A stretch of DNA of 11,761 nucleotides, from contig JABDQB010000350.1 of NCBI GenBank assembly GCA_013042495.1, positions 1-11,761 on the forward strand, in the 5' to 3' direction. The notes beneath the pieces are model-generated. The model saw nothing but the letters and a program-made list of their open reading frames with translations, made no database searches and was not told where the DNA came from. Positions 1 to 5,975 of this stretch are shown here, one piece after another. This DNA comes from Gemmatimonadota bacterium. GTDB lineage: Bacteria > Gemmatimonadota > Gemmatimonadetes > Palauibacterales > Palauibacteraceae. Position 1 is the first letter of the stretch, and each line of letters begins with the position of its first letter. Both the position numbers and the translations under genes were made by a program.

Positions 1-219
1 GTCCTGGTGTACGTCCTGGACTCCAGACTCGAGGTCCGGTCGCGAGCGCGCGGATTCAACGAATGCCCCAACGCTCAGGTACGGCGGGAAGAAGACGAGT
101 CTGGCATCCTCTCTCGGCGGGTGCAGCGCAGCGAAGCGCTGGACGAAAGACCTCGTTTCGGCGGGTCCGAGATGCATCTTCCAGTTGGCTGCGAACATCG
201 GTCGCACGTCGTTTCGCAT
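1..219 (-). CDS. tpiA: Triosephosphate isomerase, N-terminal part (cut by window edge)
   Basis: This is the first 73 codons of triosephosphate isomerase, the cytoplasmic TIM-barrel enzyme that interconverts dihydroxyacetone phosphate and glyceraldehyde 3-phosphate in glycolysis and gluconeogenesis. The reading starts MRNDVRPMFAANWKMH. The AANWKM motif is the family signature, with the substrate-binding Asn at 12 and the catalytic Lys at 14. FFPPYLSVGAF (43-53) matches the second barrel strand region and GVQDVHQD (66-73) matches the usual GAQNVH stretch. The catalytic His and Glu lie outside the window. The ATG is 6 bp after the pgk stop codon, with GAGGG overlapping that stop, so translation is probably coupled to pgk. 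An in-frame ATG at codon 8 would also leave a plausible family N-terminus but has no ribosome-binding site. Identification is firm; only the exact start is open. Confidence 0.93.
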   Translation of the reverse strand, partial: MRNDVRPMFAANWKMHLGPAETRSFVQRFAALHPPREDARLVFFPPYLSVGAFVESARSRPDLESGVQDVHQD

Positions 220-222
220 GAT

Positions 223-227
223 CCCTC
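223..227 (-). promoter_or_regulatory. Ribosome-binding site of tpiA, overlapping the pgk stop codon
   Basis: The minus strand reads TGAGGGATCATG. GAGGG shares two bases with the pgk TGA and lies only 3 nt before the tpiA ATG. The close spacing suggests that ribosomes terminating on pgk restart on tpiA. Confidence 0.55.
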
Positions 228-1425
228 AGGCCGGGTCCAGAGCTTCGATTCCAGGCAGCGACCCGTCTGCCAGGTACTCCAGCGACGCGCCGCCACCCGT
301 GGACACATGGGATACCGCCTCGGAAAGGCCGGCCTGCCGGATCGCAGCCGCCGAGTCCCCTCCTCCGATCACCGTAAAACCGCCCGCGGCCGTGCACTCA
401 GCCGTGGCGACAGCCACGGCGACCGTGCCGGCGTCGAATCCCGGCTTCTCGAACAGCCCCATAGGACCATTCCAGAACACGGTACCCGCTCCGCGCACGA
501 CCTCCGCGAAAGCACCCTGGCTTTCCGGTCCGATGTCGAGCGCGGCGAGATCCGGCGGAACCTCGCCGGCCGCGACGACCTTAGCCGAACCGGCGTCCGC
601 GGCCTCCAGATCGGCCACTACGAGGTCAGTCGGAAGAACCAGCTTCCGGTCGCCGCTCGTCAGAAATCGTTCTGCCACCGGAATCGCGTCACGCTCCACC
701 AACGATCGTCCGGTGCTGGCACCGGCCGCCGCCAGGAACGTGTTGGCCATCGCCCCGCCGATCAGGACCGTGTCGGCACGTTCCAGAAACGCCTCCATGA
801 GCCCGATCTTATCTCCGATCTTCGCACCGCCGAATATAACGACGAACGGCCTGCGGCTGATCTCCCTTAGACCGGAGAGGGCTTGCAGCTCACGTTGTAC
901 GAGAAGGCCAGCGACCGACGGCTTCAGGAACTCAGTGACCCCCACCACGGACGCGTGAGCCCGGTGGGTGCTGCCAAACGCATCGTTCACGAACACGTCG
1001 CCGAGTCGCGCGAAACGCTCCGCCAGAGCGGGGTCATTGGTCGTTTCACCTGCGAGAAAGCGCGTGTTCTCGAGCAGAAGGACCTCATCTCTCCCGATGT
1101 CGCAGCTCGCCTCGACGGCCTCGTCCGTATCGGTCGAAGGCACGAACCGAACCGGTACTCCCAACTCGTCGGCCAGCACCGGGGCCACAGGCCTCAGCGA
1201 CATCGAAGGCATGATCGTGCCCTTGGGACGTCCGAGGTGTGACAGGAGAACCGGCCTCCCGCCGCGTTCCATGACATGCAGCAGCGTGGGAAGGGTCGCT
1301 CGAATGCGCGTCACGTCGGCAACCGCCCCATCCCCGGACAGTGGCACATTGTAGTCCACCCGAATGAGGACACGGCGCCCGTCCAGCTCGGCGGGCGCCA
1401 GGTCTGCCAGGCTCCTCCGTCGCAC
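226..1425 (-). CDS. pgk: Phosphoglycerate kinase
   Basis: Phosphoglycerate kinase (399 aa, normal family length) transfers the acyl phosphate of 1,3-bisphosphoglycerate to ADP, the first ATP-yielding step of glycolysis, in the cytoplasm. Visible motifs in order are RVDYNVP (22-28), HLGRPKG (63-69), ENTRFLAGE (119-127), FVNDAFGSTHRAHAS (145-159), GGAKIGDKI (199-207; GGAKVSDKI in most homologues), FWNGPMG (317-323), GGGDSAAA (354-361) and STGGGAS (375-381) near the C-terminus. The frame stays open upstream to a GTG at 1497, but that would overlap gap by 58 bp. The GTG at 1425 has GGGGAGG 5 nt before it, lies 14 bp after the gap stop, and puts the conserved N-terminal motif at the usual distance. 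It sits between gap and tpiA in a classical glycolytic operon. All substrate and nucleotide loops look intact. Confidence 0.97.
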   Translation of the reverse strand: MRRRSLADLAPAELDGRRVLIRVDYNVPLSGDGAVADVTRIRATLPTLLHVMERGGRPVLLSHLGRPKGTIMPSMSLRPVAPVLADELGVPVRFVPSTDTDEAVEASCDIGRDEVLLLENTRFLAGETTNDPALAERFARLGDVFVNDAFGSTHRAHASVVGVTEFLKPSVAGLLVQRELQALSGLREISRRPFVVIFGGAKIGDKIGLMEAFLERADTVLIGGAMANTFLAAAGASTGRSLVERDAIPVAERFLTSGDRKLVLPTDLVVADLEAADAGSAKVVAAGEVPPDLAALDIGPESQGAFAEVVRGAGTVFWNGPMGLFEKPGFDAGTVAVAVATAECTAAGGFTVIGGGDSAAAIRQAGLSEAVSHVSTGGGASLEYLADGSLPGIEALDPA

Positions 1426-1430
1426 GCCAG

Positions 1431-1437
1431 CCTCCCC
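1431..1437 (-). promoter_or_regulatory. Strong ribosome-binding site fixing the GTG start of pgk
   Basis: GGGGAGG on the minus strand lies 5 nt before the GTG at 1425, inside the 14-bp gap-pgk spacer. It is the reason for choosing this start over the upstream GTG at 1497. Confidence 0.8.
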
Positions 1438-1439
1438 GG

Positions 1440-2450
1440 TCAGAGGCTCTGCCCGATGGCGCGGGCGAGATCCACACACCGCGTGGAGTATCCCCACTCG
1501 TTGTCGTACCAGGAGATTACCTTCACGAGACTGCCGCCGATCACTGACGTCGACAGGGCATCGATGATGGAGCTGTGCGGGTTGCCCACGTAATCGATGG
1601 ACACCAGAGGCTTGTCTTCGTAGGCAAGGATGCCCTTGAGACTGCCTGCGGCTGCGCTCCTGTAGGCCTCGTTGACTTCGTCGGCGCTCGTCTCCCGGCC
1701 GAGCTTCGCCACGAGATCGACGATCGATACGTTCGGCGTCGGCACGCGCATCGCCATTCCGCCGATCCGGCCCGCCACCTCCGGAATAACCAGGCCCGTG
1801 GCCTTCGCGGCGCCGGTCGTCGTCGGAATGATCGAAACGGCAGCGGCACGGGCCCGACGAAGGTCCTTGTGCGGCAGATCGAGGATTCGTTGATCATTGG
1901 TATAGCTATGAACCGTCGTCATCAGGCCGCTCTCGAAACCGAACTCGTCGACCAGGACTTTCACGGCGGGCGCCACGCAGTTGGTCGTACAACTCGCGTT
2001 TGAGATGATGTCGTGTTTCGCGGAATCGTAATCCGCACCGTTGACGCCGAGCACCAGGGTCACATCGGGATCTGGAGCCGGGGCCGTGATCACGACTTTG
2101 CGAGCTCCCGCTTCGAGGTGCTTGGCCGCATCCGCGCGCTTTCTGAACAGGCCCGTCGCCTCGAACACGATCTCCGCTCCCAGGTCCGCCCATGGCAGGT
2201 CCGCCGGATCCCGCACCGAGAGAACGTCGAAGCGCTCGCCGTCGATTACGAGGGCATTGCCATCGACCTCGACCTGCCCGTCGTAAACGCCATGCACGGA
2301 GTCGTACTTGAACAGATGCGCCAGCGTTGCGGCATCCGTCAGATCGTTGATCGCCACGAGGTCCAGATCGCCCATTCCCTGCTGCAAGGCCGAGCGGAGG
2401 ATGTTGCGGCCGATCCGCCCAAAACCGTTGATCCCGATCTTGACAGACAT
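1440..2450 (-). CDS. gap: Glyceraldehyde-3-phosphate dehydrogenase, type I, NAD-type
   Basis: This 336-aa enzyme oxidises and phosphorylates glyceraldehyde 3-phosphate to 1,3-bisphosphoglycerate, feeding pgk, the next gene. The N-terminal Rossmann fold starts IGINGFGRIGR (5-15). The acidic residue in AINDLTD (Asp36) and the Leu-Pro pair in ILDLPHKD (Leu192-Pro193) are typical of NAD-dependent glycolytic enzymes rather than NADP-using Calvin-cycle forms. The active site SNASCTTNC places the catalytic Cys at 154, and TVHSYT places the assisting His at 181. RRARAAAVSIIPTTTGAA (199-216) and WYDNEWGYS (314-322) are family signatures. The ATG at 2450 has GGGAG 8 nt upstream. It is the first gene after a 92-bp spacer, so gap-pgk-tpiA may be its own transcription unit. 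Full length with no damage. Confidence 0.98.
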   Translation of the reverse strand: MSVKIGINGFGRIGRNILRSALQQGMGDLDLVAINDLTDAATLAHLFKYDSVHGVYDGQVEVDGNALVIDGERFDVLSVRDPADLPWADLGAEIVFEATGLFRKRADAAKHLEAGARKVVITAPAPDPDVTLVLGVNGADYDSAKHDIISNASCTTNCVAPAVKVLVDEFGFESGLMTTVHSYTNDQRILDLPHKDLRRARAAAVSIIPTTTGAAKATGLVIPEVAGRIGGMAMRVPTPNVSIVDLVAKLGRETSADEVNEAYRSAAAGSLKGILAYEDKPLVSIDYVGNPHSSIIDALSTSVIGGSLVKVISWYDNEWGYSTRCVDLARAIGQSL

Positions 2451-2458
2451 ATGAATGA

Positions 2459-2463
2459 CTCCC
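2459..2463 (-). promoter_or_regulatory. Ribosome-binding site of gap
   Basis: GGGAG on the minus strand lies 8 nt before the ATG at 2450. No other in-frame start nearby has a comparable site. Confidence 0.6.
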
Positions 2464-2502
2464 GTCTAAGGATTTCCCAGTTGAAGAGACCATAGCTTGC
2501 AC

Positions 2503-2518
2503 GCGGGGAGTGTCCCGC
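2503..2518 (-). other. Small GC hairpin in the comF-gap spacer
   Basis: The 92-bp spacer (2451-2542) contains an inverted repeat GCGGG-(6 nt)-CCCGC, starting about 24 nt after the comF stop. No run of T follows on the minus strand, so it does not meet the pattern of an intrinsic terminator. The rest of the spacer holds the gap ribosome-binding site. I see no convincing -35/-10 pair; TATGGT with an upstream TTGTGC has a spacing of 22 nt, which is too wide. Confidence 0.3.
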
Positions 2519-2542
2519 ACAAGTCCCTCCCGCCGGACCTTG

Positions 2543-3361
2543 TCAACCGCCTCCAACGAGGGGACTGGTCCGCGCGAAACTGACGATGCCGAGGCACTCC
2601 AGTCCGACCGCATCCAGTGCTTCCGCGCAGGCCACACCAGTCGCTCCCGTCGTAATGACATCGTCGACTATCAGCACGGCCGAACGCGGACCGGCGAGGC
2701 CGGCCGCGCCCGATCGTATCGAATAGGCCCGTCGGGCAACTTTCGCGCGGTCCCACCGGCCCAAGCGTGCCAGCGGCGGACCGCCACGCTCTCTCGACAA
2801 ATGCAGCGCGACGGGCCAGCCACTGCGGCGGGACATTTCCTGCGCCAGCAGTTCAGCCTGGTTGAAGCCCCTCTCACGCCGTTTCGCCTTCGTGAGGGGC
2901 ACTGGAACCAGTTCGGGAACCGACCCGTTCACCAGCCGGCGGGCGGGCGCCAGCATGAGATCGCCCATGAACTCGGCCAGTCTCGTCCACGCCCGGTATT
3001 TGAATCCGCGCACGAGTTCAGCTGCCGGCCCCACATACAAGCACGCGGAGGCGGCTCTGCGCAGCGCCGGAGACCATGAGTGGCACTCGGAGCACTGGCC
3101 CACTGCGGGCCCGGGGATCACCCGCGTGAGCCCGCAACGCGGACACCAGGGCGTCGGGACGGAAGCCACGCGCGAGGCGCACAATCCGCAGAGGGGAGGT
3201 CCGTCCGCGGGAATCGCCGTGCGACATATGGCGCAACCGCAGGGAATCAGGGCGTCGGCGAACCGAACGAGGCAGTTGGAAAGACCCGCGAACGCATCCG
3301 CACAGGCGGCCAAGCCGTTCAGCGAGAGCCGGGCGCAGCGTCGCCGCTCACGGCATCCCAC
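2543..3361 (-). CDS. comFC: ComF-family phosphoribosyltransferase-like protein
   Basis: A ComF/ComFC-type protein: an N-terminal zinc-finger region joined to a PRTase-fold domain. The family is linked to DNA uptake (ComFC in Bacillus, GntX/YhgH in proteobacteria); its exact activity is poorly known. With the GTG start used here (272 aa), cysteine pairs at 43/46, 58/61, 73/76 and 90/93 look like two zinc sites. The motif RRERGFNQAELLA (161-173) and the PRPP-binding loop VLIVDDVITTGAT (229-241) define the C-terminal domain. The start is uncertain. The frame is open to an ATG at 3406, but that overlaps aroE by 88 bp. The GTG at 3361 has GGTGAG 6 nt before it and overlaps aroE by 43 bp. A TTG at 3313 avoids overlap but lacks a site. 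No other competence gene is in the window, so a role in transformation is not shown. Confidence 0.85.
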   Translation of the reverse strand: MGCRERRRCARLSLNGLAACADAFAGLSNCLVRFADALIPCGCAICRTAIPADGPPLCGLCASRVASVPTPWCPRCGLTRVIPGPAVGQCSECHSWSPALRRAASACLYVGPAAELVRGFKYRAWTRLAEFMGDLMLAPARRLVNGSVPELVPVPLTKAKRRERGFNQAELLAQEMSRRSGWPVALHLSRERGGPPLARLGRWDRAKVARRAYSIRSGAAGLAGPRSAVLIVDDVITTGATGVACAEALDAVGLECLGIVSFARTSPLVGGG

Positions 3362-4173
3362 ATTGCGCTCACCACCGCTTTCCGATCGGGTAACGGCCCG
3401 ATCCACCGTTCAAGGCTGCAAGCGGCCTGGCTGACCAGCATGGAGAGGCCGTCGATGGCCGGGATGGACAGGTCTTCCGCGTGTCGCGTCCATCGAGTGC
3501 CTCCCGAACCGTATACGAGGTCCATCGCGAACCCGAATCGATCCGGCTCCAGTTCCAGCGGTAGTTCATCGTTGGCGCCCAGACCGAGGCTGGTGGCGTT
3601 GACGACCAGGTCCCAGGCCTCCGTTGCGATCCGCCGCTCCGAGGCGATTTCTGCGATCGAGTCAATCGCCAGATCCGATATCAGGCCCTCGGCTCGTTGA
3701 ACCGAACGGTTGTGGACGGCAAGACTGCGCACGCCGGACTCGCAGCAGGCGACCGCGACAGCCCTGGCCGCTCCGCCAGCGCCGATGAGAAGCACCGAGC
3801 TACCCGCGAGCCGCAGTCTCGGCAGGTCCGCCGTGGCGTCCAGGAAGCCTCGGACGTCGGTGTTGTCGCCCGCCAGTCGGCCGTCGGAGTCGAGCCAGAA
3901 GCAATTGCAGGCGCCCGTTCGATCGATAGCGCCGGAGCGCTCGGACAACTGCTCGGCGGCAAGTCGCTTATGGGGCACGGTTACGTTACCGCCGCCGGAG
4001 GCTCCGAGCTCGAGCATCCTTGTCCGAAGCGCGTCGCGCTCGCCCCGGGCGACACGATACGCTGAGTATTCGGCGTGCATCCTCAGAAAGGAGAAGGCCT
4101 CCCGATAGAGTCGCGGGGAGAGAGAGTGGTGGACCGGATCGCCCAGCAACCCGTAGTGCCGAGCCGTCTTCAT
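3319..4173 (-). CDS. aroE: Shikimate dehydrogenase
   Basis: Shikimate dehydrogenase (284 aa) reduces 3-dehydroshikimate to shikimate with NADPH, in the route to aromatic amino acids. The N-terminal substrate domain shows YGLLGDPVHHSLSP (7-20) with the two shikimate-binding serines (17 and 19), NVTVPHK with the catalytic Lys at 69, and GDNTDVRGF with the catalytic Asp at 106. The Rossmann domain has LLIGAGGAARA (128-138) and, next to it, HNRSVQRA, the NADP-type loop. VNATSLGLG and DLVYGSGGTRW follow. The usual GAVNT stretch reads GACNC here, a mild change with the Asn kept (90). The ATG overlaps the phosphatase stop codon as ATGA, indicating translational coupling. The C-terminus overlaps the start region of comFC. 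Confidence 0.96.
   Translation of the reverse strand: MKTARHYGLLGDPVHHSLSPRLYREAFSFLRMHAEYSAYRVARGERDALRTRMLELGASGGGNVTVPHKRLAAEQLSERSGAIDRTGACNCFWLDSDGRLAGDNTDVRGFLDATADLPRLRLAGSSVLLIGAGGAARAVAVACCESGVRSLAVHNRSVQRAEGLISDLAIDSIAEIASERRIATEAWDLVVNATSLGLGANDELPLELEPDRFGFAMDLVYGSGGTRWTRHAEDLSIPAIDGLSMLVSQAACSLERWIGPLPDRKAVVSAMWDAVSGDAAPGSR
3368..3373 (-). promoter_or_regulatory. Possible ribosome-binding site supporting the comFC GTG start
   Basis: GGTGAG on the minus strand lies 6 nt before the GTG at 3361, inside the 3' end of aroE. It is an imperfect site, but better than anything before the competing starts at 3406 and 3313. Confidence 0.4.
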
Positions 4174-4634
4174 TCCGAGTCAGCCAAACGGTCCAGGAGG
4201 CTGGAGATGCAGTGCTCCAGCAGACGTGCCACCTCCTCGTACTCGTCATCGTCTCCCCCGAAAGGATCCGCCACGGGTTTGCCGTGGCTGGCGTGATCCA
4301 AAGGCAGATAGTCCGTAACCAGACCCACCTGCAGCTCGCGGCCGTGCCCCGAACGGAGAACCGTCAGGTGCGCGGGAGTCATGGCCAGAACGAGGTCCGA
4401 CCTGGCCAGCACGTCAGTATCGAGGGGGCGAGCCCGATGCGAGGACAGGTCCGCTCCCCGCCGCTCCGCCGATGACGACGACTGCGGGGAGGCCGGCGCT
4501 CCTTCCACCGCCAGCGTGCCCGCCGAGGACGGTTCAACCTCCAGCCCCCGCTTTCGGGCCTCGAGACGAGTGAGGGCCTCCGCCAGAGGACTTCGGCAAG
4601 TGTTTCCGGTGCACACGAAGAGAAGCCTGATCAA
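4170..4634 (-). CDS. ywlE: Low-molecular-weight phosphatase, probable protein-arginine phosphatase (YwlE-like)
   Basis: A 154-aa low-molecular-weight protein-tyrosine-phosphatase-fold enzyme. The P-loop FVCTGNTCRSP gives the nucleophile Cys8 and phosphate-binding Arg14; the general acid is Asp123 in VADPFGGDDDEYEEV. Family knowledge: YwlE of Bacillus carries CTGNTCRS, and its Thr at this place favours phosphoarginine, whereas tyrosine phosphatases usually have Ile. Thr12 here therefore points to a protein-arginine phosphatase reversing McsB-type marks. Substrate preference is inference, and no arginine kinase gene is in the window. A tyrosine phosphatase or arsenate-reductase-like role remains possible. 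The start is TTG, overlapping the tsaC stop as TTGA, with GAGGAAG just upstream; no later start would keep the P-loop. Its stop overlaps aroE (ATGA). Pairing with a YrdC/Sua5-type gene resembles the ywlC-ywlE neighbourhood of Bacillus. Confidence 0.9.
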   Translation of the reverse strand: MIRLLFVCTGNTCRSPLAEALTRLEARKRGLEVEPSSAGTLAVEGAPASPQSSSSAERRGADLSSHRARPLDTDVLARSDLVLAMTPAHLTVLRSGHGRELQVGLVTDYLPLDHASHGKPVADPFGGDDDEYEEVARLLEHCISSLLDRLADSE

Positions 4635-5278
4635 GAGTTCGCTTCCTCACAATAGCTCTCGATCAGACGACGAGGGACCGCGCCATCGCGCAGCACTGAA
4701 GGCCCTGATCCGACGAAAGACACGAGCGTGGAAGGCGGCGGGCCACGAAGGTCTCCCGCGTCGAGCAGCAACACGGCGGCGCGCACATCCGGCATCGCAT
4801 GCAGGGTCCGGGCGGCCTGGTCGGCCGTAACCGCCGGCGGCTCGCCCGAGAGATTCAGGCTGGTAGATCCCATCGGCCCTCCCCAGGCCTCGAGAACCGC
4901 TCGCATCACAGGGTGGCCCTCTGCACGGACTGCCGTACTCGTCCCGGAGTCACCTTCCAACACGAGGGTGAGTGGACCCGGCCAGAACTGCTGCGCCAGC
5001 CGCCGCGCCGCCGGAGGCCAGACGAGTTCGGGAAACGCCCTCTGGAGTGTGGGCGCGTCGAGGGCTATCCGCAGAATCGGCGCCTGATCCACGGACCGGC
5101 CCTTCAGACGGCCAATCCTGTCGTCCACATCTGGCCGAACTGCGCCCCCGATGCCATAGACCGTTTCCGTGGGGTGTGCGAGCATGCCCCCGGCACGCAG
5201 CACGGCGACTGCCTTCAGGACGGCCGGGGCAAGGTCCGCGGTCTCGCCTGCGACCGCAGCCGACTCATACCGGGCCAC
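4631..5278 (-). CDS. tsaC: L-threonylcarbamoyladenylate synthase (TsaC/YrdC/YwlC)
   Basis: A YrdC-domain enzyme that makes threonylcarbamoyl-AMP from threonine, bicarbonate and ATP, the first step of t6A formation at position 37 of ANN-reading tRNAs. With the GTG at 5278 it has 215 aa, the short TsaC form without the extra Sua5 domain. Motifs are HPTETVYGIG (35-44), LKGR (58-61), FWPGPLTLVL (98-107), STSLNLSGEPP (138-148), STLVSF (183-188) and LRDGAV (196-201). The usual STSAN is STSLN here, keeping the Ser and Asn. An in-frame GTG at 5305 would add nine residues and overlap ispD by 41 bp. The one at 5278 overlaps it by 14 bp and has GGGGA upstream, so it is preferred without certainty. An ATG at 5268, overlapping the ispD stop, is out of frame. 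The stop overlaps the TTG of the phosphatase gene. Confidence 0.93.
   Translation of the reverse strand: MARYESAAVAGETADLAPAVLKAVAVLRAGGMLAHPTETVYGIGGAVRPDVDDRIGRLKGRSVDQAPILRIALDAPTLQRAFPELVWPPAARRLAQQFWPGPLTLVLEGDSGTSTAVRAEGHPVMRAVLEAWGGPMGSTSLNLSGEPPAVTADQAARTLHAMPDVRAAVLLLDAGDLRGPPPSTLVSFVGSGPSVLRDGAVPRRLIESYCEEANS
4642..4648 (-). promoter_or_regulatory. Ribosome-binding site supporting the TTG start of the ywlE-like gene
   Basis: GAGGAAG on the minus strand lies 7 nt before the TTG at 4634 and within the last codons of tsaC. It supports a rare start codon that the protein family also demands, because the catalytic P-loop begins at residue 8. Confidence 0.65.
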
Positions 5279-5975
5279 CGGCCACGTTCCCCGACAAAGG
5301 CGCACGCAACCTGCCGGACTCTACCAGCCAGTTCGCCAGGTCCAGGTCCGCACGTGTCGTGATCTTCAGGTTCCAGGGGTCTCCCTCGACGACGGTCACG
5401 GCTTGCCCTGCCTCCTCGCATAGCGCCGCGTCGTCAGAGGCGATGCTGCCCGTCTCGGAAGCCCTCGCGTGAAGGCCACGGATCAACCGGGCCTCGAACG
5501 CCTGCGGAGTCTGAGCCCGGCCCAGTCCCGACCGCGCCACGGTGTCCACGACCAACCCGCCCTCCGTTCTCTTGATCGTATCGACGACCGGTAGCACCGG
5601 AAGCGCCGCACCGCTGCGCGACGCACCCGCGAGCACCCTGTCGATGACGGCGCTCGACACGAACGGGCGCGCCGCGTCGTGAATCAGAATGAACTCAGCG
5701 CCGGGATCGGCCGCGAGAACTCCGGCTCCCGCACTTTCGCGCCGCGTTTTGCCGCCCGGACAGCACCGTACGGAACTGGCCGTCAGCCAGTCCGGCGGCT
5801 CCGCGACCTGTTCGGCAGGAAGCACGACCACGATCTCGCCGACCCCGGGGTGCCCGGCAAACGTCCTGACGCTCCACTGCAGTATCGGGATGCCACCCAA
5901 GGGCAGATACTGCTTCGCCGATCCGAGGCGTTCACCCTTCCCCGCTGCCACGATCACAGCCGAGGCGCCCTTCAC
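5265..5975 (-). CDS. ispD: 2-C-methyl-D-erythritol 4-phosphate cytidylyltransferase
   Basis: IspD (236 aa, normal length) couples CTP to methylerythritol 4-phosphate, giving CDP-ME in the non-mevalonate isoprenoid pathway. The nucleotide-binding N-terminus reads IVAAGKGERLG (8-18), with Arg16 and Lys21 (in AKQYLPLGG) matching the CTP-binding Arg and Lys of the family. GGKTRRES (74-81), IHDAARPFV (98-106), PVVDTIK (129-135), AQTPQAFE (154-161), SDDAALCE (180-187) and NLKITTRADL (202-211) follow; Lys204 matches the C-terminal substrate Lys. The GTG start overlaps the radA stop as GTGA. In many genomes ispF is next or fused; here tsaC follows instead and no ispF lies in the window. This gene implies the organism uses the MEP route rather than mevalonate. 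Confidence 0.96.
   Translation of the reverse strand: MKGASAVIVAAGKGERLGSAKQYLPLGGIPILQWSVRTFAGHPGVGEIVVVLPAEQVAEPPDWLTASSVRCCPGGKTRRESAGAGVLAADPGAEFILIHDAARPFVSSAVIDRVLAGASRSGAALPVLPVVDTIKRTEGGLVVDTVARSGLGRAQTPQAFEARLIRGLHARASETGSIASDDAALCEEAGQAVTVVEGDPWNLKITTRADLDLANWLVESGRLRAPLSGNVAGGPV

Noticed and set aside
2480..2530. Possible sigma-70 promoter (TTGTGC and TATGGT) before gap
   Set aside because: The spacing is 22 nt and both boxes are poor matches; I would not annotate it without start-site data.
1906..2661. A 251-codon minus-strand open frame covering the gap start and the comFC-gap spacer
   Set aside because: It runs out of frame across gap and the end of comFC, is Arg/Ser/Gly-rich and has no domain. 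The genes on either side account for the sequence.
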